64,000 nt of DNA, taken from positions 1-64,000 of the forward strand of contig JAMYFF010000002.1 of the NCBI GenBank assembly GCA_024128875.1, read 5' to 3'. Below the pieces are notes generated by a model. It was not told the origin of the DNA, did no database searches, and worked only from the letters and a program-made list of their open reading frames with translations. Each line of letters begins with the position of its first letter. Within the stretch, counting starts at the first letter, position 1. The DNA comes from Salinilacustrithrix flava. GTDB lineage: Bacteria; Actinomycetota; Acidimicrobiia; Acidimicrobiales; Salinilacustritrichaceae. Positions 53,536 through 63,030 of the stretch are shown here, piece after piece. The position numbers and the translations under genes are program-made.

Positions 53536-55398
53536 TCAGCGACTCGGCTGGTGCAGCTGCTTCCAGACGTTCTCGGCCACGTTGTTCGGCAGCCAGGAGA
53601 ACGACTGCAGCTCCTCGAGCGTCGCCGCCTTGACCTTGCGCAGAGAGCCCATCTCCTTCAGCAGGCGCTTCCGGCGGGTCGGGCCGAGGCCGGGCACGTC
53701 GTCCAGCACCGACTGCTTCATGCGCTTGTCCCGCAGCGTGCGGTGGTAGGTGATGGCGAAGCGATGGGACTCGTCCCGCAGGCGCTGCAGCAGGTAGAGC
53801 GCCTCCGACTGGCGCGGGATCTGGATCGGATCTGACTTGCCCGGGACGTAGACCTCCTCGAACTGCTTGGCCAGCGAGGCCACGGGGATCTCGTCGAAGA
53901 GATCGAGCTCCTTCAGCACGTTGATCGCCGAGGTCAGCTGGCCCTTGCCACCGTCGACCAGCAGCAGCTGCGGCGGGTAGGCGAACTTGCCCGGACGTTC
54001 GCTGGCCGGCTTCTCCCGCTCGATCAGGTAGGCGGTGAGCCGGCGGCGGAGCACCTCCTCCATCGCGGCGAAGTCGTTGTTGCCGTCCACCTCCTTGATC
54101 TTGAAGCGGCGGTACTCCGACTTCTTGGGTAGGCCGTCCTCGGTCACGACCATTGAGCCGACGTAGTCGCTGCCCTGGAAGTGGCTCATGTCGTAGCACT
54201 CGATGCGCAAGGGGGCCTCGGGCAGGCCGAGGTGCTCCTGCAGCTCGTTCAGCGCCCGTGCCCGGCTGTTGTGGTCACTCGCCCGCTTGAGGCGATGGCG
54301 GGTGAATGCCTCCTTGGCGTTGTGCGTCACCGTCTCCTGGAGGCGCACCTTCTCCCCCCGCTGGGGCACCTTGATCTCGACCCGACTCCCCCGCAGCTCG
54401 CAGAGGTACTCCTCGTAGAGCTCGGGATCGTCGGGCATCGCCGGGACGAGCACCTGCTTGGGGATGCCGAGCAGCGGGTCGTCGTAGAGACCCTCGAGCA
54501 CGTGCTCGATGAGGGCGCCCGGGCTGAGATCCTCGACCTTGTCCACGACGAAGCCCTTACGACCCACGACTCTGCCCTTGCGGACGAAGAAGACCTGCAC
54601 GGCCGCCTCGAGGTCGTCCTCGGCGAGACCGATGACGTCGAGGTCCTCGCTGCGGTCCCCCACCATCTGCTGCTTGGCGATCGCCTTGTTGACACTCTCG
54701 AGCTGATCGCGGATGCGGGCCGCTCGCTCGTACTCGAGCTCTCTGGCCGCCAGGGACATGTCGGTCTCGAGCCGCTCGACCAGCGCGTCGGTCTCGCCGT
54801 CGAGGAAGTCGAGCAGCTCCTTGGTCATCTGCTGGTACGTCTCGTGATCCACCTCGCCGACGCAGGGGCCGGAGCACTTCTCGATGTGGAACAGCAGGCA
54901 GGGGCGACCCATGCGCTCGTGCCGACCGAACTTGTTGTCCGAGCACGTCCGGAGCGGGAAGGTACGCAGGAGCAGGTCGAGGGTCTCGCGGATGGCGTAG
55001 GCGTTGGCGTAGGGCCCGAAGTACTGGGTGCCCTTGCGCTTCCGGCCACGCATGACCATCGGGCGAGGCCAATCGTCGGAGACGGTCACTGCCAGGAACG
55101 GATAGCTCTTGTCGTCCCGGAGGCGGACGTTGAAGCGTGGCCGGTGCTCCTTGATGAGGTTGTACTCGAGCATCAGCGCTTCGACGTCGTTGCGGACCTG
55201 GATCCACTCGACGCTCTCGGCCGTGGCCACCATCTGCGCCGTGCGCGGGTGCATGTTGCGTGGGTTCTGGAAGTAGTTCGACAGCCGCTGGCGCAGGTTC
55301 CGCGCCTTGCCGACGTAGATCACCCGGCCGTGCGCGTCCTTGAACTGGTACGAGCCGGGTGTCTCCGGGATCGTGCCGGCGGGGGGACGTTGGACCAC
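53536..55398 (-). CDS. uvrC: UvrABC excision nuclease subunit C
   Basis: Cuts damaged DNA on both sides of a lesion with UvrB. The 620 residues have the GIY-YIG domain (PGSYQFKDAHGRVIYVGKARNLRQRL), the cysteine cluster region CSDNKFGRHERMGRPCLLFHIEKCSGPCVG, the UvrB-binding UVR helix (YERAARIRDQLESV), the RNase H-like endonuclease (RIECYDMSHFQGSDYVGSMVV; LLLVDGGKGQL; HRFAITYHR) and a C-terminal helix-hairpin-helix (VPGLGPTRRKRLLKEMGS). GTG start with TAGCCT 6 nt upstream. First gene of the conserved uvrC-rapZ-yvcK neighbourhood. Confidence 0.97.
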   Translation of the reverse strand: MVQRPPAGTIPETPGSYQFKDAHGRVIYVGKARNLRQRLSNYFQNPRNMHPRTAQMVATAESVEWIQVRNDVEALMLEYNLIKEHRPRFNVRLRDDKSYPFLAVTVSDDWPRPMVMRGRKRKGTQYFGPYANAYAIRETLDLLLRTFPLRTCSDNKFGRHERMGRPCLLFHIEKCSGPCVGEVDHETYQQMTKELLDFLDGETDALVERLETDMSLAARELEYERAARIRDQLESVNKAIAKQQMVGDRSEDLDVIGLAEDDLEAAVQVFFVRKGRVVGRKGFVVDKVEDLSPGALIEHVLEGLYDDPLLGIPKQVLVPAMPDDPELYEEYLCELRGSRVEIKVPQRGEKVRLQETVTHNAKEAFTRHRLKRASDHNSRARALNELQEHLGLPEAPLRIECYDMSHFQGSDYVGSMVVTEDGLPKKSEYRRFKIKEVDGNNDFAAMEEVLRRRLTAYLIEREKPASERPGKFAYPPQLLLVDGGKGQLTSAINVLKELDLFDEIPVASLAKQFEEVYVPGKSDPIQIPRQSEALYLLQRLRDESHRFAITYHRTLRDKRMKQSVLDDVPGLGPTRRKRLLKEMGSLRKVKAATLEELQSFSWLPNNVAENVWKQLHQPSR

Positions 55399-55404
55399 GC
55401 CGCA

Positions 55405-55410
55405 AGGCTA
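55405..55410 (-). promoter_or_regulatory. -10 box of uvrC (leaderless)
   Basis: TAGCCT on the minus strand, 6 nt before the GTG at 55398. Confidence 0.5.
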
Positions 55411-55439
55411 CGGGCGATGGCCGCGCCCTCCCACGACGT

Positions 55440-56912
55440 TCAGGCGCCCTCGACCAGCTCCTTCTCCTGCTCACAGCGAGTCCGTAGTGCATCTCGTGAG
55501 AGCACCTCGATGCTCTCGTCGCGCCAGTTGAACACCTGCACCGGAGCCGAGGTGTCGAGTGAGCCGCAGTCGAGCCGCTCGATGAGCAGGACGCGGCTCC
55601 AGTCACCGCCGTGCCGGTACCGCATCGCTGCGACCAAGTCGCCGTGGTACACGAAGTCGGCCATGCCGGTGCCGTTCGAGACCTGCTCTGGGACGACGAT
55701 GATGGGCGATGCGTCATCCACACCGGGAGCTGCGGCGAGGGCTCCGATCACGGCATCCCCTCTCGAGACGGCCTGACGGAAGTTGTCCACGTCCACCGCC
55801 TGCATGGCAGCGAACCACGAGATGCCGCCGATCGCGACGACAGCTGCAATGTTCGGCCTCCATGATCGCAACCACGCCCAGCCTGACCCGAGCACCAGCG
55901 CGGTACCCACGCTCGGCACCAGGTTGTTCCGATCGAACAAGCCCGTGGTGGCGAACACAGCTCCCGCGTACATGAACGGGGCGGCTCCGGCCAGCATCAC
56001 GACCACGCCGATGAGGAGCCACCTCGGCTCGATCGACGACGACCGCCACGATGGCAGCTGAGCTGCTACCGCCACGACCACGGCCAGCAGCAGGACCGCT
56101 CCCACCACCTGTGCGAGCAGCGGGTACTCCCACATGCCCGTCCCGAAGTGCGCCGACACCAGGCTGGAGGCGTTGTCGAATGGGTCGGGCCCGTCACCGT
56201 CCCGCTTCGGCGACAGCAGGAAGAGTCCGGCGGCGACGACGACCGCCGGAGTCACAGCCACGAATGCGGCGCGCAGACGCTCCCTCCACGCTGGAGCGGC
56301 CCACATGACCACGAGGGTGACGGCGAGGACGACCACGCCCTCGTAGACGAGGGTTCCGGCGGCGAGCAGGCCGGCTGCCGCCAGGTTGCGGCGGCGCAGG
56401 AGCTGCCACAACCCGAGGAACATCATGGCCAGCGCCAACGGATACGTCCCGACGACGAACCACAAGCGGGTCATCGCGTGGTTTGGCGCCAGCGCGAACA
56501 CCACCAGGGTTGGCCACAGCACCTTGGCTGGAAGGACATGTCGGCCGAAGAGCCAGGCCGTCACGAGCAAGGACGCGTTCACGGCGGCGATGATGAGCCC
56601 TTGGAGGACCGGCCGATCGCCGATCACCTCGTACAGGACCGCGTAGTACGGCGCGGCGAAAGGCCTGGCCGGTTGTTCGAAGGCGAGCTGCCACAGGCCA
56701 TCCACCAAACCGTTCTGGTCGAAGACCAGCCAGACCCCCCAGTCATCGGTGAGGAACCCGCCACCGAGCAGCCCACTGGCGAGGCTCGGGAGCGATGCAG
56801 CGAGCGCGAGGAGCCCGACGCGGATCCGCTCCGCACCCGCCACCAAACCGAACCTTGCCGGCTCGCCTGCTGCCTCCTGGGCCAGGGTCGTCCCCGGCAC
56901 CGACTCGCTCAC
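55440..56912 (-). CDS. Multi-pass GT-C-like membrane glycosyltransferase
   Basis: 490 residues with about ten membrane helices. The first external loop carries FLTDDWGVWL, an early acidic pair that fits the catalytic position of GT-C lipid-linked sugar transferases. A soluble C-terminal part (from about 385) ends CEQEKELVEGA. It is coupled (GTGA) to a methyltransferase and follows a polyprenyl-phosphate glycosyltransferase, which would supply the lipid-linked sugar. The exact family is not certain. Confidence 0.6.
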   Translation of the reverse strand: MSESVPGTTLAQEAAGEPARFGLVAGAERIRVGLLALAASLPSLASGLLGGGFLTDDWGVWLVFDQNGLVDGLWQLAFEQPARPFAAPYYAVLYEVIGDRPVLQGLIIAAVNASLLVTAWLFGRHVLPAKVLWPTLVVFALAPNHAMTRLWFVVGTYPLALAMMFLGLWQLLRRRNLAAAGLLAAGTLVYEGVVVLAVTLVVMWAAPAWRERLRAAFVAVTPAVVVAAGLFLLSPKRDGDGPDPFDNASSLVSAHFGTGMWEYPLLAQVVGAVLLLAVVVAVAAQLPSWRSSSIEPRWLLIGVVVMLAGAAPFMYAGAVFATTGLFDRNNLVPSVGTALVLGSGWAWLRSWRPNIAAVVAIGGISWFAAMQAVDVDNFRQAVSRGDAVIGALAAAPGVDDASPIIVVPEQVSNGTGMADFVYHGDLVAAMRYRHGGDWSRVLLIERLDCGSLDTSAPVQVFNWRDESIEVLSRDALRTRCEQEKELVEGA

Positions 56913-57634
56913 CGCCGCACGGCCACGGCGATCAGGGATACGCCGAGTGGCATCGACCAGCGCGCCACCACGTGCCGCTCGGCTGCGAACACCGCTTCCA
57001 GGAGGCGATCGGCTGGGCCCAAGGTCCTGTCGAAGTCAGTTGCCTGCTGACCTCGGAGGCCTTCGAGGCGCCGAGCGACCCACACGACCGGCAGCAGAAC
57101 GCTGTTGAAGTACGAGAGGTGGCCGACGTCGAAGCCGGCGTCGGTCAGCGCCGCCCGCAGCGTCCGGGCGGTGTACCGGCGCTTGTGCCCGTTGACCTCA
57201 TCGTGGTGGCTCCACAGCGACGGGAGCGCAGGCACCGTCACGCAGAGCGTCCCTCCGATGGCGAGTGCGTCGTGCATCGCCCGGAGCAGACCGACATCGT
57301 CGTCGACGTGTTCGATCACATCGAAGGCGGTCACGAGCCGGCATTCGTCGACCTCCGCCAGCGCATCGGGCAGGACGCCGACGCGCACGTCCGCGGCGGG
57401 ATGTCGCTCGTGCGCGACCGCGGCCGTTGTCGCCTCACCCTCGATGGCGATGACCTCGCCGTGCTCCTCGAGGACACCCAGCAGCCCCCCGGCGCCACAG
57501 CCCACATCGAGGATGCTCCCGCTTCCCAGGGGAAGGTGGCGAGCGAGCACTGCTCTGATGATGCGGCGGCGTCCACGGAACCACCAGTGGGTCTCGTCGA
57601 GGTCGGCGTGCGCCTGGTGCAGCTCAGGATCCAC
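56909..57634 (-). CDS. Class I SAM-dependent methyltransferase
   Basis: 241 residues. HWWFRGRRRIIRAVL at the N-terminus, motif I SILDVGCGAGGLLGVLEEHG and motif IV LVTAFDVIEHVDDDVGLLRAMHDALAIGGTLCVTVPA, then LWSHHDEVNGHKRRYTARTLRAAL: the layout of glycan- or lipid-associated methyltransferases found beside GT2 genes. A hydrophobic C-terminal stretch (SLIAVAV) may touch the membrane. GTG at 57634; start overlaps the GT2 end by 11 bp. Confidence 0.85.
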   Translation of the reverse strand: MDPELHQAHADLDETHWWFRGRRRIIRAVLARHLPLGSGSILDVGCGAGGLLGVLEEHGEVIAIEGEATTAAVAHERHPAADVRVGVLPDALAEVDECRLVTAFDVIEHVDDDVGLLRAMHDALAIGGTLCVTVPALPSLWSHHDEVNGHKRRYTARTLRAALTDAGFDVGHLSYFNSVLLPVVWVARRLEGLRGQQATDFDRTLGPADRLLEAVFAAERHVVARWSMPLGVSLIAVAVRR

Positions 57635-58577
57635 TTCGGACTCCGATCTGGTCGCGCACCACGGCGTGGGGCCGGCGCTTGACCTCGTCGTAGATCCGGG
57701 CGACGTACTCGCCGAGGACCCCGATCACCGTCAGCTGGGCCCCACCCAGCACGAGGATGATCGCGATCAACGACGTCCAACCCTCTGGGACATCCTGTAG
57801 GAGGAGCCGGGCTCCCACGGCCACGCCGATGTAGATGACGCCGGCGATGGCGGTCAGCATCCCGAGGATCGAAGCCGCGCGGAGCGGAAGACTCGACAGC
57901 GACACGAGCCCGTCGATAGCGAGGCGGACGAGCTTGCGGAGCGTGTACTTCGGCTGCCCGACAGCCCGGTCCGGCCGGTCGTACTCGAAGGGCTCCTGGC
58001 GGAACCCGACCCAGCTACGCAATCCGCGAAGGAACCGGGTTCGCTCAGGCATGGCGATGAGCTGGTCCACCACCTGACGGTCCAGCACGGCGAAGTCGCC
58101 GCTGTCGAGCGGGACGTCGATCTCGGCCAGGGCCCGGTACAGGCGGTAGAAGGCCCGATACGCCAGCCGTTTCGCCGGCCCGGCGTCCCGCGTGCGCCGC
58201 ACGGCGTAGACGACCTCCGCCCCGGCTCGCAGCCGCTCGACCATCTCCGGCAACAGCTCCGGAGGATCTTGGAGGTCGGCGTCGATACAAGCGACCACGG
58301 CCCCAGAGGCAACCTCGAGGCCCGTCGTCAGCGCTGCCTGCTGACCGAAGTTCCGCGATAGGCGGATTCCTCGGACTCGCGGATCATGGCCGGCCAGCTC
58401 GCAGATGACCGACCACGTGGCGTCCTTGCTGCCGTCGTCGACGACGACGAGCTCCGAGCTCTCGAACCCGTCGAGGACCGGCGCAAGGCGCTGCCAGAGC
58501 TTCGGAAGTGTGTCCGCCTCTTCGAAGGCTGCGACCACCACGGACAGCTCGACCGCAGTGTCCTGTGCCGCCTGCAC
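57624..58577 (-). CDS. Polyprenyl-phosphate glycosyltransferase (GT2, GtrB/DPM1-like)
   Basis: 317 residues. GT2 domain: LSVVVAAFEEADTLPKLWQRL, VVVDDGSKDATW, GIRLSRNFGQQAALTTGLEVASGAVVACIDADLQDPPELLPEM (D-x-D metal site), followed by two C-terminal membrane helices (ILGMLTAIAGVIYIGVAVGARLLL; SLIAIILVLGGAQLTVIGVLGEYVARIYDEVKRRP). This is the GtrB architecture, which loads a sugar onto undecaprenyl or decaprenyl phosphate. GTG at 58577 is chosen (GGAGAGGC upstream); the open frame continues to 58697 without conserved residues. Confidence 0.88.
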   Translation of the reverse strand: MQAAQDTAVELSVVVAAFEEADTLPKLWQRLAPVLDGFESSELVVVDDGSKDATWSVICELAGHDPRVRGIRLSRNFGQQAALTTGLEVASGAVVACIDADLQDPPELLPEMVERLRAGAEVVYAVRRTRDAGPAKRLAYRAFYRLYRALAEIDVPLDSGDFAVLDRQVVDQLIAMPERTRFLRGLRSWVGFRQEPFEYDRPDRAVGQPKYTLRKLVRLAIDGLVSLSSLPLRAASILGMLTAIAGVIYIGVAVGARLLLQDVPEGWTSLIAIILVLGGAQLTVIGVLGEYVARIYDEVKRRPHAVVRDQIGVRSGS

Positions 58578-58872
58578 CTGCAACTTGGGAGCCTCTCCTC
58601 TGCCTGGGTCCGCCGACGGACATCGAGAGTGTGCCACTGCCTCGGCACGGCATCTGGGACCTCCACTCCCCGTGGGTGTGCATCTGACGAAGCCCAACCT
58701 TTCCGAGTGGAGTTCCAGTGGCCGCCAAGGAGGTATCGTGCTCCTGCCGGCCCGGAATCACCGGCACCCATTCCGAACCGAGGACGACATCCCCGCAGGA
58801 GAGGCGACCGGGCTGTCCCTGCCGTCCGCCAATCGGTTCTCCACCCTTGCGAAATCGGGGGAACCAGACCAC
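58578..58872. other. 295-bp divergent intergenic region
   Basis: Lies between the GT2 gene (minus) and nadA (plus). Apart from a short TGCCGG/CCGGCA inverted repeat near 58745-58770 I see no gene, strong terminator or riboswitch fold. Confidence 0.4.
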
Positions 58873-59967
58873 ATGCTCCGCCTCCAGCTACCGCTCCCCG
58901 AGCGGTACACCGATGCCTCCGACGAGGAGCTCGAGTCACGCATCGCCGCCGCCAAGGAGACCCTCGGCGAGCGGCTGTTCATCCTCGGGCACCACTACCA
59001 GCGCGACGAGATCATCCAGTTCGCCGACGCCCGTGGCGACAGCTACCGGCTCTCAGTACTCGCCCAGGAGCGACCGCAGGCCGAGTACATCGTGTTCTGC
59101 GGCGTCCACTTCATGGCCGAGTCCGCCGACATCCTCACCGGCGAGCACCAGCAGGTGATCCTGCCCGACCTCAACGCAGGCTGCTCGATGGCCGACATGG
59201 CCGACATCGACCAGGTCGAGGAGGCGTGGGAGCAGCTCGAACAGGTCATCGACATCGAGCGACTCGTACCGATCACCTACATGAACTCCTCGGCGGCGCT
59301 GAAGGCGTTCGTCGGTCGCCACGGCGGCGCCGTGTGCACGTCGACCAACGCCCGGGCCGTGCTCGAGTGGGCGTTCACGCAGGGCGACAAGGTGCTGTTC
59401 TTCCCCGATCAGCACCTCGGCCGGAACACCGGCGTGGCGATGGGCTTCGGCCTCGACGAGATGCAGCTCTGGAACCCTCGCCTGGACTTGGGCGGTCTCA
59501 CCGAGGCGGAGGCCAAGGAAGCAAAGTTCCTCCTCTGGAAGGGTCACTGCAGCATCCACCAGCGGTTCTCGGCTGAACAGGTGGCTGAGTTCCGCGCCGA
59601 GCATCCCGACGGCCTCGTCGTGATCCACCCGGAAGCCCCGCACGACGCGATCCGCGCCGCTGACGAGGTCGGCTCCACGGACTTCATCATCAAGACCGTG
59701 GAAGCCGCTGCGCCCGGCACCGTGATCGCCATCGGCACCGAGATCCACCTCGTCAACCGTCTGGCAGCCGAGTACCCAGACAAGACGGTCGTGTCGCTCG
59801 ACCCGCTGATCTGTCCGTGCTCCACGATGAACCGCATCGATCTGCCACACCTCACGTGGATCCTGGAGGAGTTGGTCGCCGCACGCGTGCCGAACCGGAT
59901 CAGCGTGGATCACGGGACTGCGGCGTGGGCCCGGGTGGCGCTGCAGAGGATGCTCGACATCACGTAG
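58873..59967 (+). CDS. nadA: Quinolinate synthase A
   Basis: Condenses iminoaspartate with dihydroxyacetone phosphate to quinolinate in NAD synthesis; [4Fe-4S] enzyme. The 364 residues include GERLFILGHHYQRDEIIQFADARGDSYRL, VFCGVHFMAESADIL (first cluster cysteine), PDLNAGCSMAD, PITYMNSSAALKAF, FPDQHLGRNT and KTVVSLDPLICPCSTMNRI with the last cluster cysteine. ATG at 58873 fits the family start, although the frame is open far upstream. nadB and nadC are not in this window. Confidence 0.95.
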   Translation: MLRLQLPLPERYTDASDEELESRIAAAKETLGERLFILGHHYQRDEIIQFADARGDSYRLSVLAQERPQAEYIVFCGVHFMAESADILTGEHQQVILPDLNAGCSMADMADIDQVEEAWEQLEQVIDIERLVPITYMNSSAALKAFVGRHGGAVCTSTNARAVLEWAFTQGDKVLFFPDQHLGRNTGVAMGFGLDEMQLWNPRLDLGGLTEAEAKEAKFLLWKGHCSIHQRFSAEQVAEFRAEHPDGLVVIHPEAPHDAIRAADEVGSTDFIIKTVEAAAPGTVIAIGTEIHLVNRLAAEYPDKTVVSLDPLICPCSTMNRIDLPHLTWILEELVAARVPNRISVDHGTAAWARVALQRMLDIT

Positions 59968-60009
59968 GTCAGCCCTCCGATACGAGGTGCGCAGTCATGA
60001 TTCGCGCGA

Positions 60010-60768
60010 GGACGATATGGGGCAACGAACTCCGGCAGGGGGCCGTACGGCTGGACACGTCGATGATCGGCCATCGATATGCGAGCACCAAACCCCGCGT
60101 TACGAAATGTCTGGACGATCTTGGCGTTCGATCGATACCGCGTTGAGTTCGCCAGATAGTCCTCGATCTTGTTCGCCACATCTGCCCGTCCCGCTACCGT
60201 TCAATCTCTAGCCGGAGCGTCAGTCCATCCGGAGCGAACGGCCGCCCGGATCAGCAACTTGCGTGCACGACCCTCCGTCCTGAACCAAAGGCGCACCTAC
60301 GTGAGGCTCGACCGGTCGTACCCGACCAGGGAACAAGTGAAGCGCGCTCCCGCCGCGCACCAACGCCGTGCGCATGTCTCGGGCCGCTGCGCTCAGATCG
60401 GAAACCTGCTCAGGCACCATGTACGAGACAGCTACGTCGTATTGATGCGAACCAACGTCTAGTTCAGACATGTGCAGAAGGGCACCTGGATCGACACCCA
60501 GACGACCAAAGCTGCGCCGGCCATTGTCGATGCAGGAATCCGCGATGTCGACCCCGAGAGCGTCCCCAGCCCATGCGACGCAATCACAGCACCAAGTCTC
60601 CTCGCCCCACAACCCCGTCAAGGACCCGCGCTCCGGGATGCTTCTCCAAGAAGTCTACGAGAGGTTGGGGCGGCTGAAAGTGGCTTGCGGTTAGAACTTC
60701 GATCGGGTCGTCTTCGTTCCCAACTTGACTTCCTCCTGAACGGTTGCGTGCCCAATCTTCCTACTCAT
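60010..60768 (-). pseudogene. Frameshifted SAM-dependent methyltransferase remnant
   Basis: On the minus strand, consecutive pieces of one methyltransferase lie in different frames. From ATG 60768 the first frame soon ends; a second frame gives FQPPQPLVDFLEKHPGARVLD (motif I region, near 60620-60690). A third (to about 60250) gives DALGVDIADSCIDNGRRSFG, YDVAVSYMVPEQVSDLSAAARDM and LFPGRVRPVEPHVGAPLV, the LFP-R-x-P-E-P-H block of glycan-linked methyltransferases. A further frame gives VANKIEDYLANSTRYRSNAK then FRNAGFGARIS, its C-terminus. At least three frameshifts make it non-functional unless the sequence is in error. Confidence 0.65.
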
Positions 60769-60963
60769 CAGTCGCCGTCCTGCCCGGCTCGATAACGCAC
60801 AGCCCACCCGTGCGGAGGTTCGACTCACTTGCGTGGAAGGCAGAATGATGCTCTCGATCCTTGCGACTCAGGCAGTATGCAGCATGACCCACGCCCACAA
60901 TCCGCCCCACGTCAGATCAGAACACCTGGGCGCGTTCGGCTCCCTCAGATCGGTGACGCAGAG

Positions 60964-61698
60964 ATGAGACCCCAGTCGCGTCACGACGATCCGCCCTGGG
61001 CAACGCCGCACGACGTGGACCGACCTCGGCTTCGTCCAAGCCGTTCACACCACGGCTACCGGCATCTTGCGCTCCTCGCCCGTCAGTTGAGGGCGGAGGT
61101 TTCCATCGCATCGCCGTCACTCACAATCGACCTGGGTTGCGGCTCCGCGCCATACCGGGAACTGTTCGATGGGGGGTACGTTGGACTTGACCTCACCAGC
61201 TCACACGGCCGTCCGCATGCGATCGCCTGGGCGGAGGCAACCCCACTCGTCCAGTCGTGTGCAGACCTAGTGTTATCGACTCAGCAGCTGGAACACGTGA
61301 GGGATCCTGTTGGGGTATTGAGAGAGGCAGCTCGCATTCTCCAACCCGGCGGGACCCTGCTGCTGTCGACACATGGAGTTTGGCCACACCATCCAGATCC
61401 TCACGACTACTGGCGTTGGACCGAGGAAGGGCTCGTACAGACCGTGGAAGACGCCGGACTGACGGTCCAGCGCGTGCACCGGCAAGGTGAGCTCTTCACC
61501 ACCGCAATCTCACTTGCCACGTATCCAATCGGTGGACTCCGGCGACGAGGCGGGTCACTCACTCGAACCGTTGCTGCCCTCATCCTCGCCCTTCTTAATT
61601 CGATCTGCGCGCCACTGGACTGGCTTCTAACTCGCCGGGGCTCACGACATTACGCATCTCCCAGCTACTTGGTGGTCGCGATCCGACCCGAGTTTTGA
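60964..61698 (+). CDS. SAM-dependent methyltransferase (glycan-cluster type)
   Basis: 244 residues. Motif I LTIDLGCGSAPYRELF, then YVGLDLTSSHGRPHAI, motif IV CADLVLSTQQLEHVRDPVGVLREAARILQPGGTLLLSTHGVWPHHPDPHDYWRWTEEGL: the H-D-Y-W-R-W-T segment is typical of methyltransferases in surface-polysaccharide loci. The frame is open from 60829, but the first 45 residues are not methyltransferase-like, so ATG 60964 is chosen, without a good ribosome site. Base composition is lower in GC than genes left of 59.9 kb. Confidence 0.8.
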   Translation: MRPQSRHDDPPWATPHDVDRPRLRPSRSHHGYRHLALLARQLRAEVSIASPSLTIDLGCGSAPYRELFDGGYVGLDLTSSHGRPHAIAWAEATPLVQSCADLVLSTQQLEHVRDPVGVLREAARILQPGGTLLLSTHGVWPHHPDPHDYWRWTEEGLVQTVEDAGLTVQRVHRQGELFTTAISLATYPIGGLRRRGGSLTRTVAALILALLNSICAPLDWLLTRRGSRHYASPSYLVVAIRPEF

Positions 61699-61772
61699 AA
61701 TTGTTGGCTAGGGCTCCTGATGCGTGAGAGATGCTTGTTTACCTCCAGGGCGCCGATGCTCAGCAACCAGCA

Positions 61773-62858
61773 TCATTTAGTTGGATCTATTGCCTCGATG
61801 CAGAGCTGGTTGAACAACTCAAGATAGCGATGAGCCAATTGATCGAAATCAAGTACTCGATCGCCCGCTGCTCGCGCCACACGCTCAGCCGCCGGAAGGT
61901 CTGCAGCCACTTTGAGGAGAGCGTCCGCCAACGCTCTCGGATCACCCCTCGACACTACAATCCCACCATCGTCCAGCGCCTCTACGGATCCGGGGGCATC
62001 GCAAACAATCGCCGGGATACCTGCCGCGAGCGCCTCAAGCACGGCGTTGGGGCGGCCCTCCTGATGACTCGCTAACACGAATATGTCCAGGCTTGAGAGG
62101 AATCCTGCCACCTGCCGCCCTGGTTCTAGAGCACCGAGAAGCGTCACCGGCAACCCCGACGCGAGTCCTTCGAGTTCCTCCCGCCGGGGACCCTCCCCAG
62201 CAATGCAGAACTCAAATGAGTGGCCGCGGTCAACCAGAATTCGTGCAGCCTCGATCAGGACCTCGTGCCCCTTCTCCCAAGTCAAACGTCCGACGGTTCC
62301 CACTCGTAGTGGGCCCGACGAAGCTCGCTCAGTGCTCGAACTACGAAAAATCTCTCGGTCAATCGCATTCGGGATGAGGGCAACTTGACCATGCGAAAGC
62401 GTGTGGGCATGCTCAATGAACTCAACGACAGTGACGGAATTTCCGACCCAAGCATCCGTCAGCGACCGAAGTCGTCGGTCCACGAACCGGTAGAGACCGC
62501 TTCGCTCGTAGTCCACACCACGCTCGGAGATGACGATCTTCGGCTTCTGCCGGACTCCGAGAACTGCCAGTCGCGTATAGAGATTGCTCTGCCATAAGTT
62601 CGAATGCACCACATCAAAACTGCCCTTCGCGACTACTCGTCGCAGACGGGCCATTCGAATGAGACCGGGGCTACCCCAGCGACGAAGCTCCGACACCGGT
62701 ATTCCCGCAGCCTCGAATTCGGACGTCATCGATCCGGGTGAGGTTCCACACACCGTTGCGTCCCAGAACTTTCCGTGCGCCGCACGCACCAAACCGAGAA
62801 GCTGTGTCTGTGCTCCGCCCGTCCGCATGGGGCCGATGACGTGGAGAACCCTCAGCAT
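61773..62858 (-). CDS. Glycosyltransferase family 4
   Basis: 361 residues of the GT-B fold. LRVLHVIGPMRTGGAQTQLLGLVRAA at the N-terminus, VALIPNAIDREIF, LRVGTVGRLTWEKGHEVLIEAARIL, FCIAGEGPRREELEGL and the donor-binding ASHQEGRPNAVLEALAAGIPAIVCD (E-x7-E) identify GT4. It probably adds a sugar from a nucleotide donor to a surface glycan. ATG 62858 gives the normal family start. Codon use is less GC-rich than in the core genes. Confidence 0.9.
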   Translation of the reverse strand: MLRVLHVIGPMRTGGAQTQLLGLVRAAHGKFWDATVCGTSPGSMTSEFEAAGIPVSELRRWGSPGLIRMARLRRVVAKGSFDVVHSNLWQSNLYTRLAVLGVRQKPKIVISERGVDYERSGLYRFVDRRLRSLTDAWVGNSVTVVEFIEHAHTLSHGQVALIPNAIDREIFRSSSTERASSGPLRVGTVGRLTWEKGHEVLIEAARILVDRGHSFEFCIAGEGPRREELEGLASGLPVTLLGALEPGRQVAGFLSSLDIFVLASHQEGRPNAVLEALAAGIPAIVCDAPGSVEALDDGGIVVSRGDPRALADALLKVAADLPAAERVARAAGDRVLDFDQLAHRYLELFNQLCIEAIDPTK

Positions 62859-62926
62859 GACGCAGTCTGAGCACTTCGAAGAGCGCACAACTTTGATGGA
62901 CCTCCGGCCCGCCGGCCTGGTGCACC

Positions 62927-63000
62927 CGACGAGGCTTGGCTCACGTGTTCGCGACTTAAGGCTATAGCGCCGCTCCAGACAGTGCCGGCGAGCCTCGTCG
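62927..63000. repeat. Widely spaced 10-bp inverted repeat
   Basis: CGACGAGGCT (62927-62936) and AGCCTCGTCG (62991-63000) are exact complements 54 bp apart in the 172-bp gap between the two glycosyltransferase genes. Meaning unknown; could be a chance match. Confidence 0.3.
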
Positions 63001-63030
63001 AATTGGCACGGCTGGAGCGTCCTTCCTGCG

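Noticed and set aside
58405..58872. Upstream extension of nadA
   Set aside because: The open frame crosses the divergent GT2 gene and promoter region; family conservation begins at MLRLQLPLPE (58873).
60829..60963. Upstream extension of the methyltransferase at 60964
   Set aside because: The extra 45 residues are not methyltransferase-like and no ribosome site or -10 supports that start.
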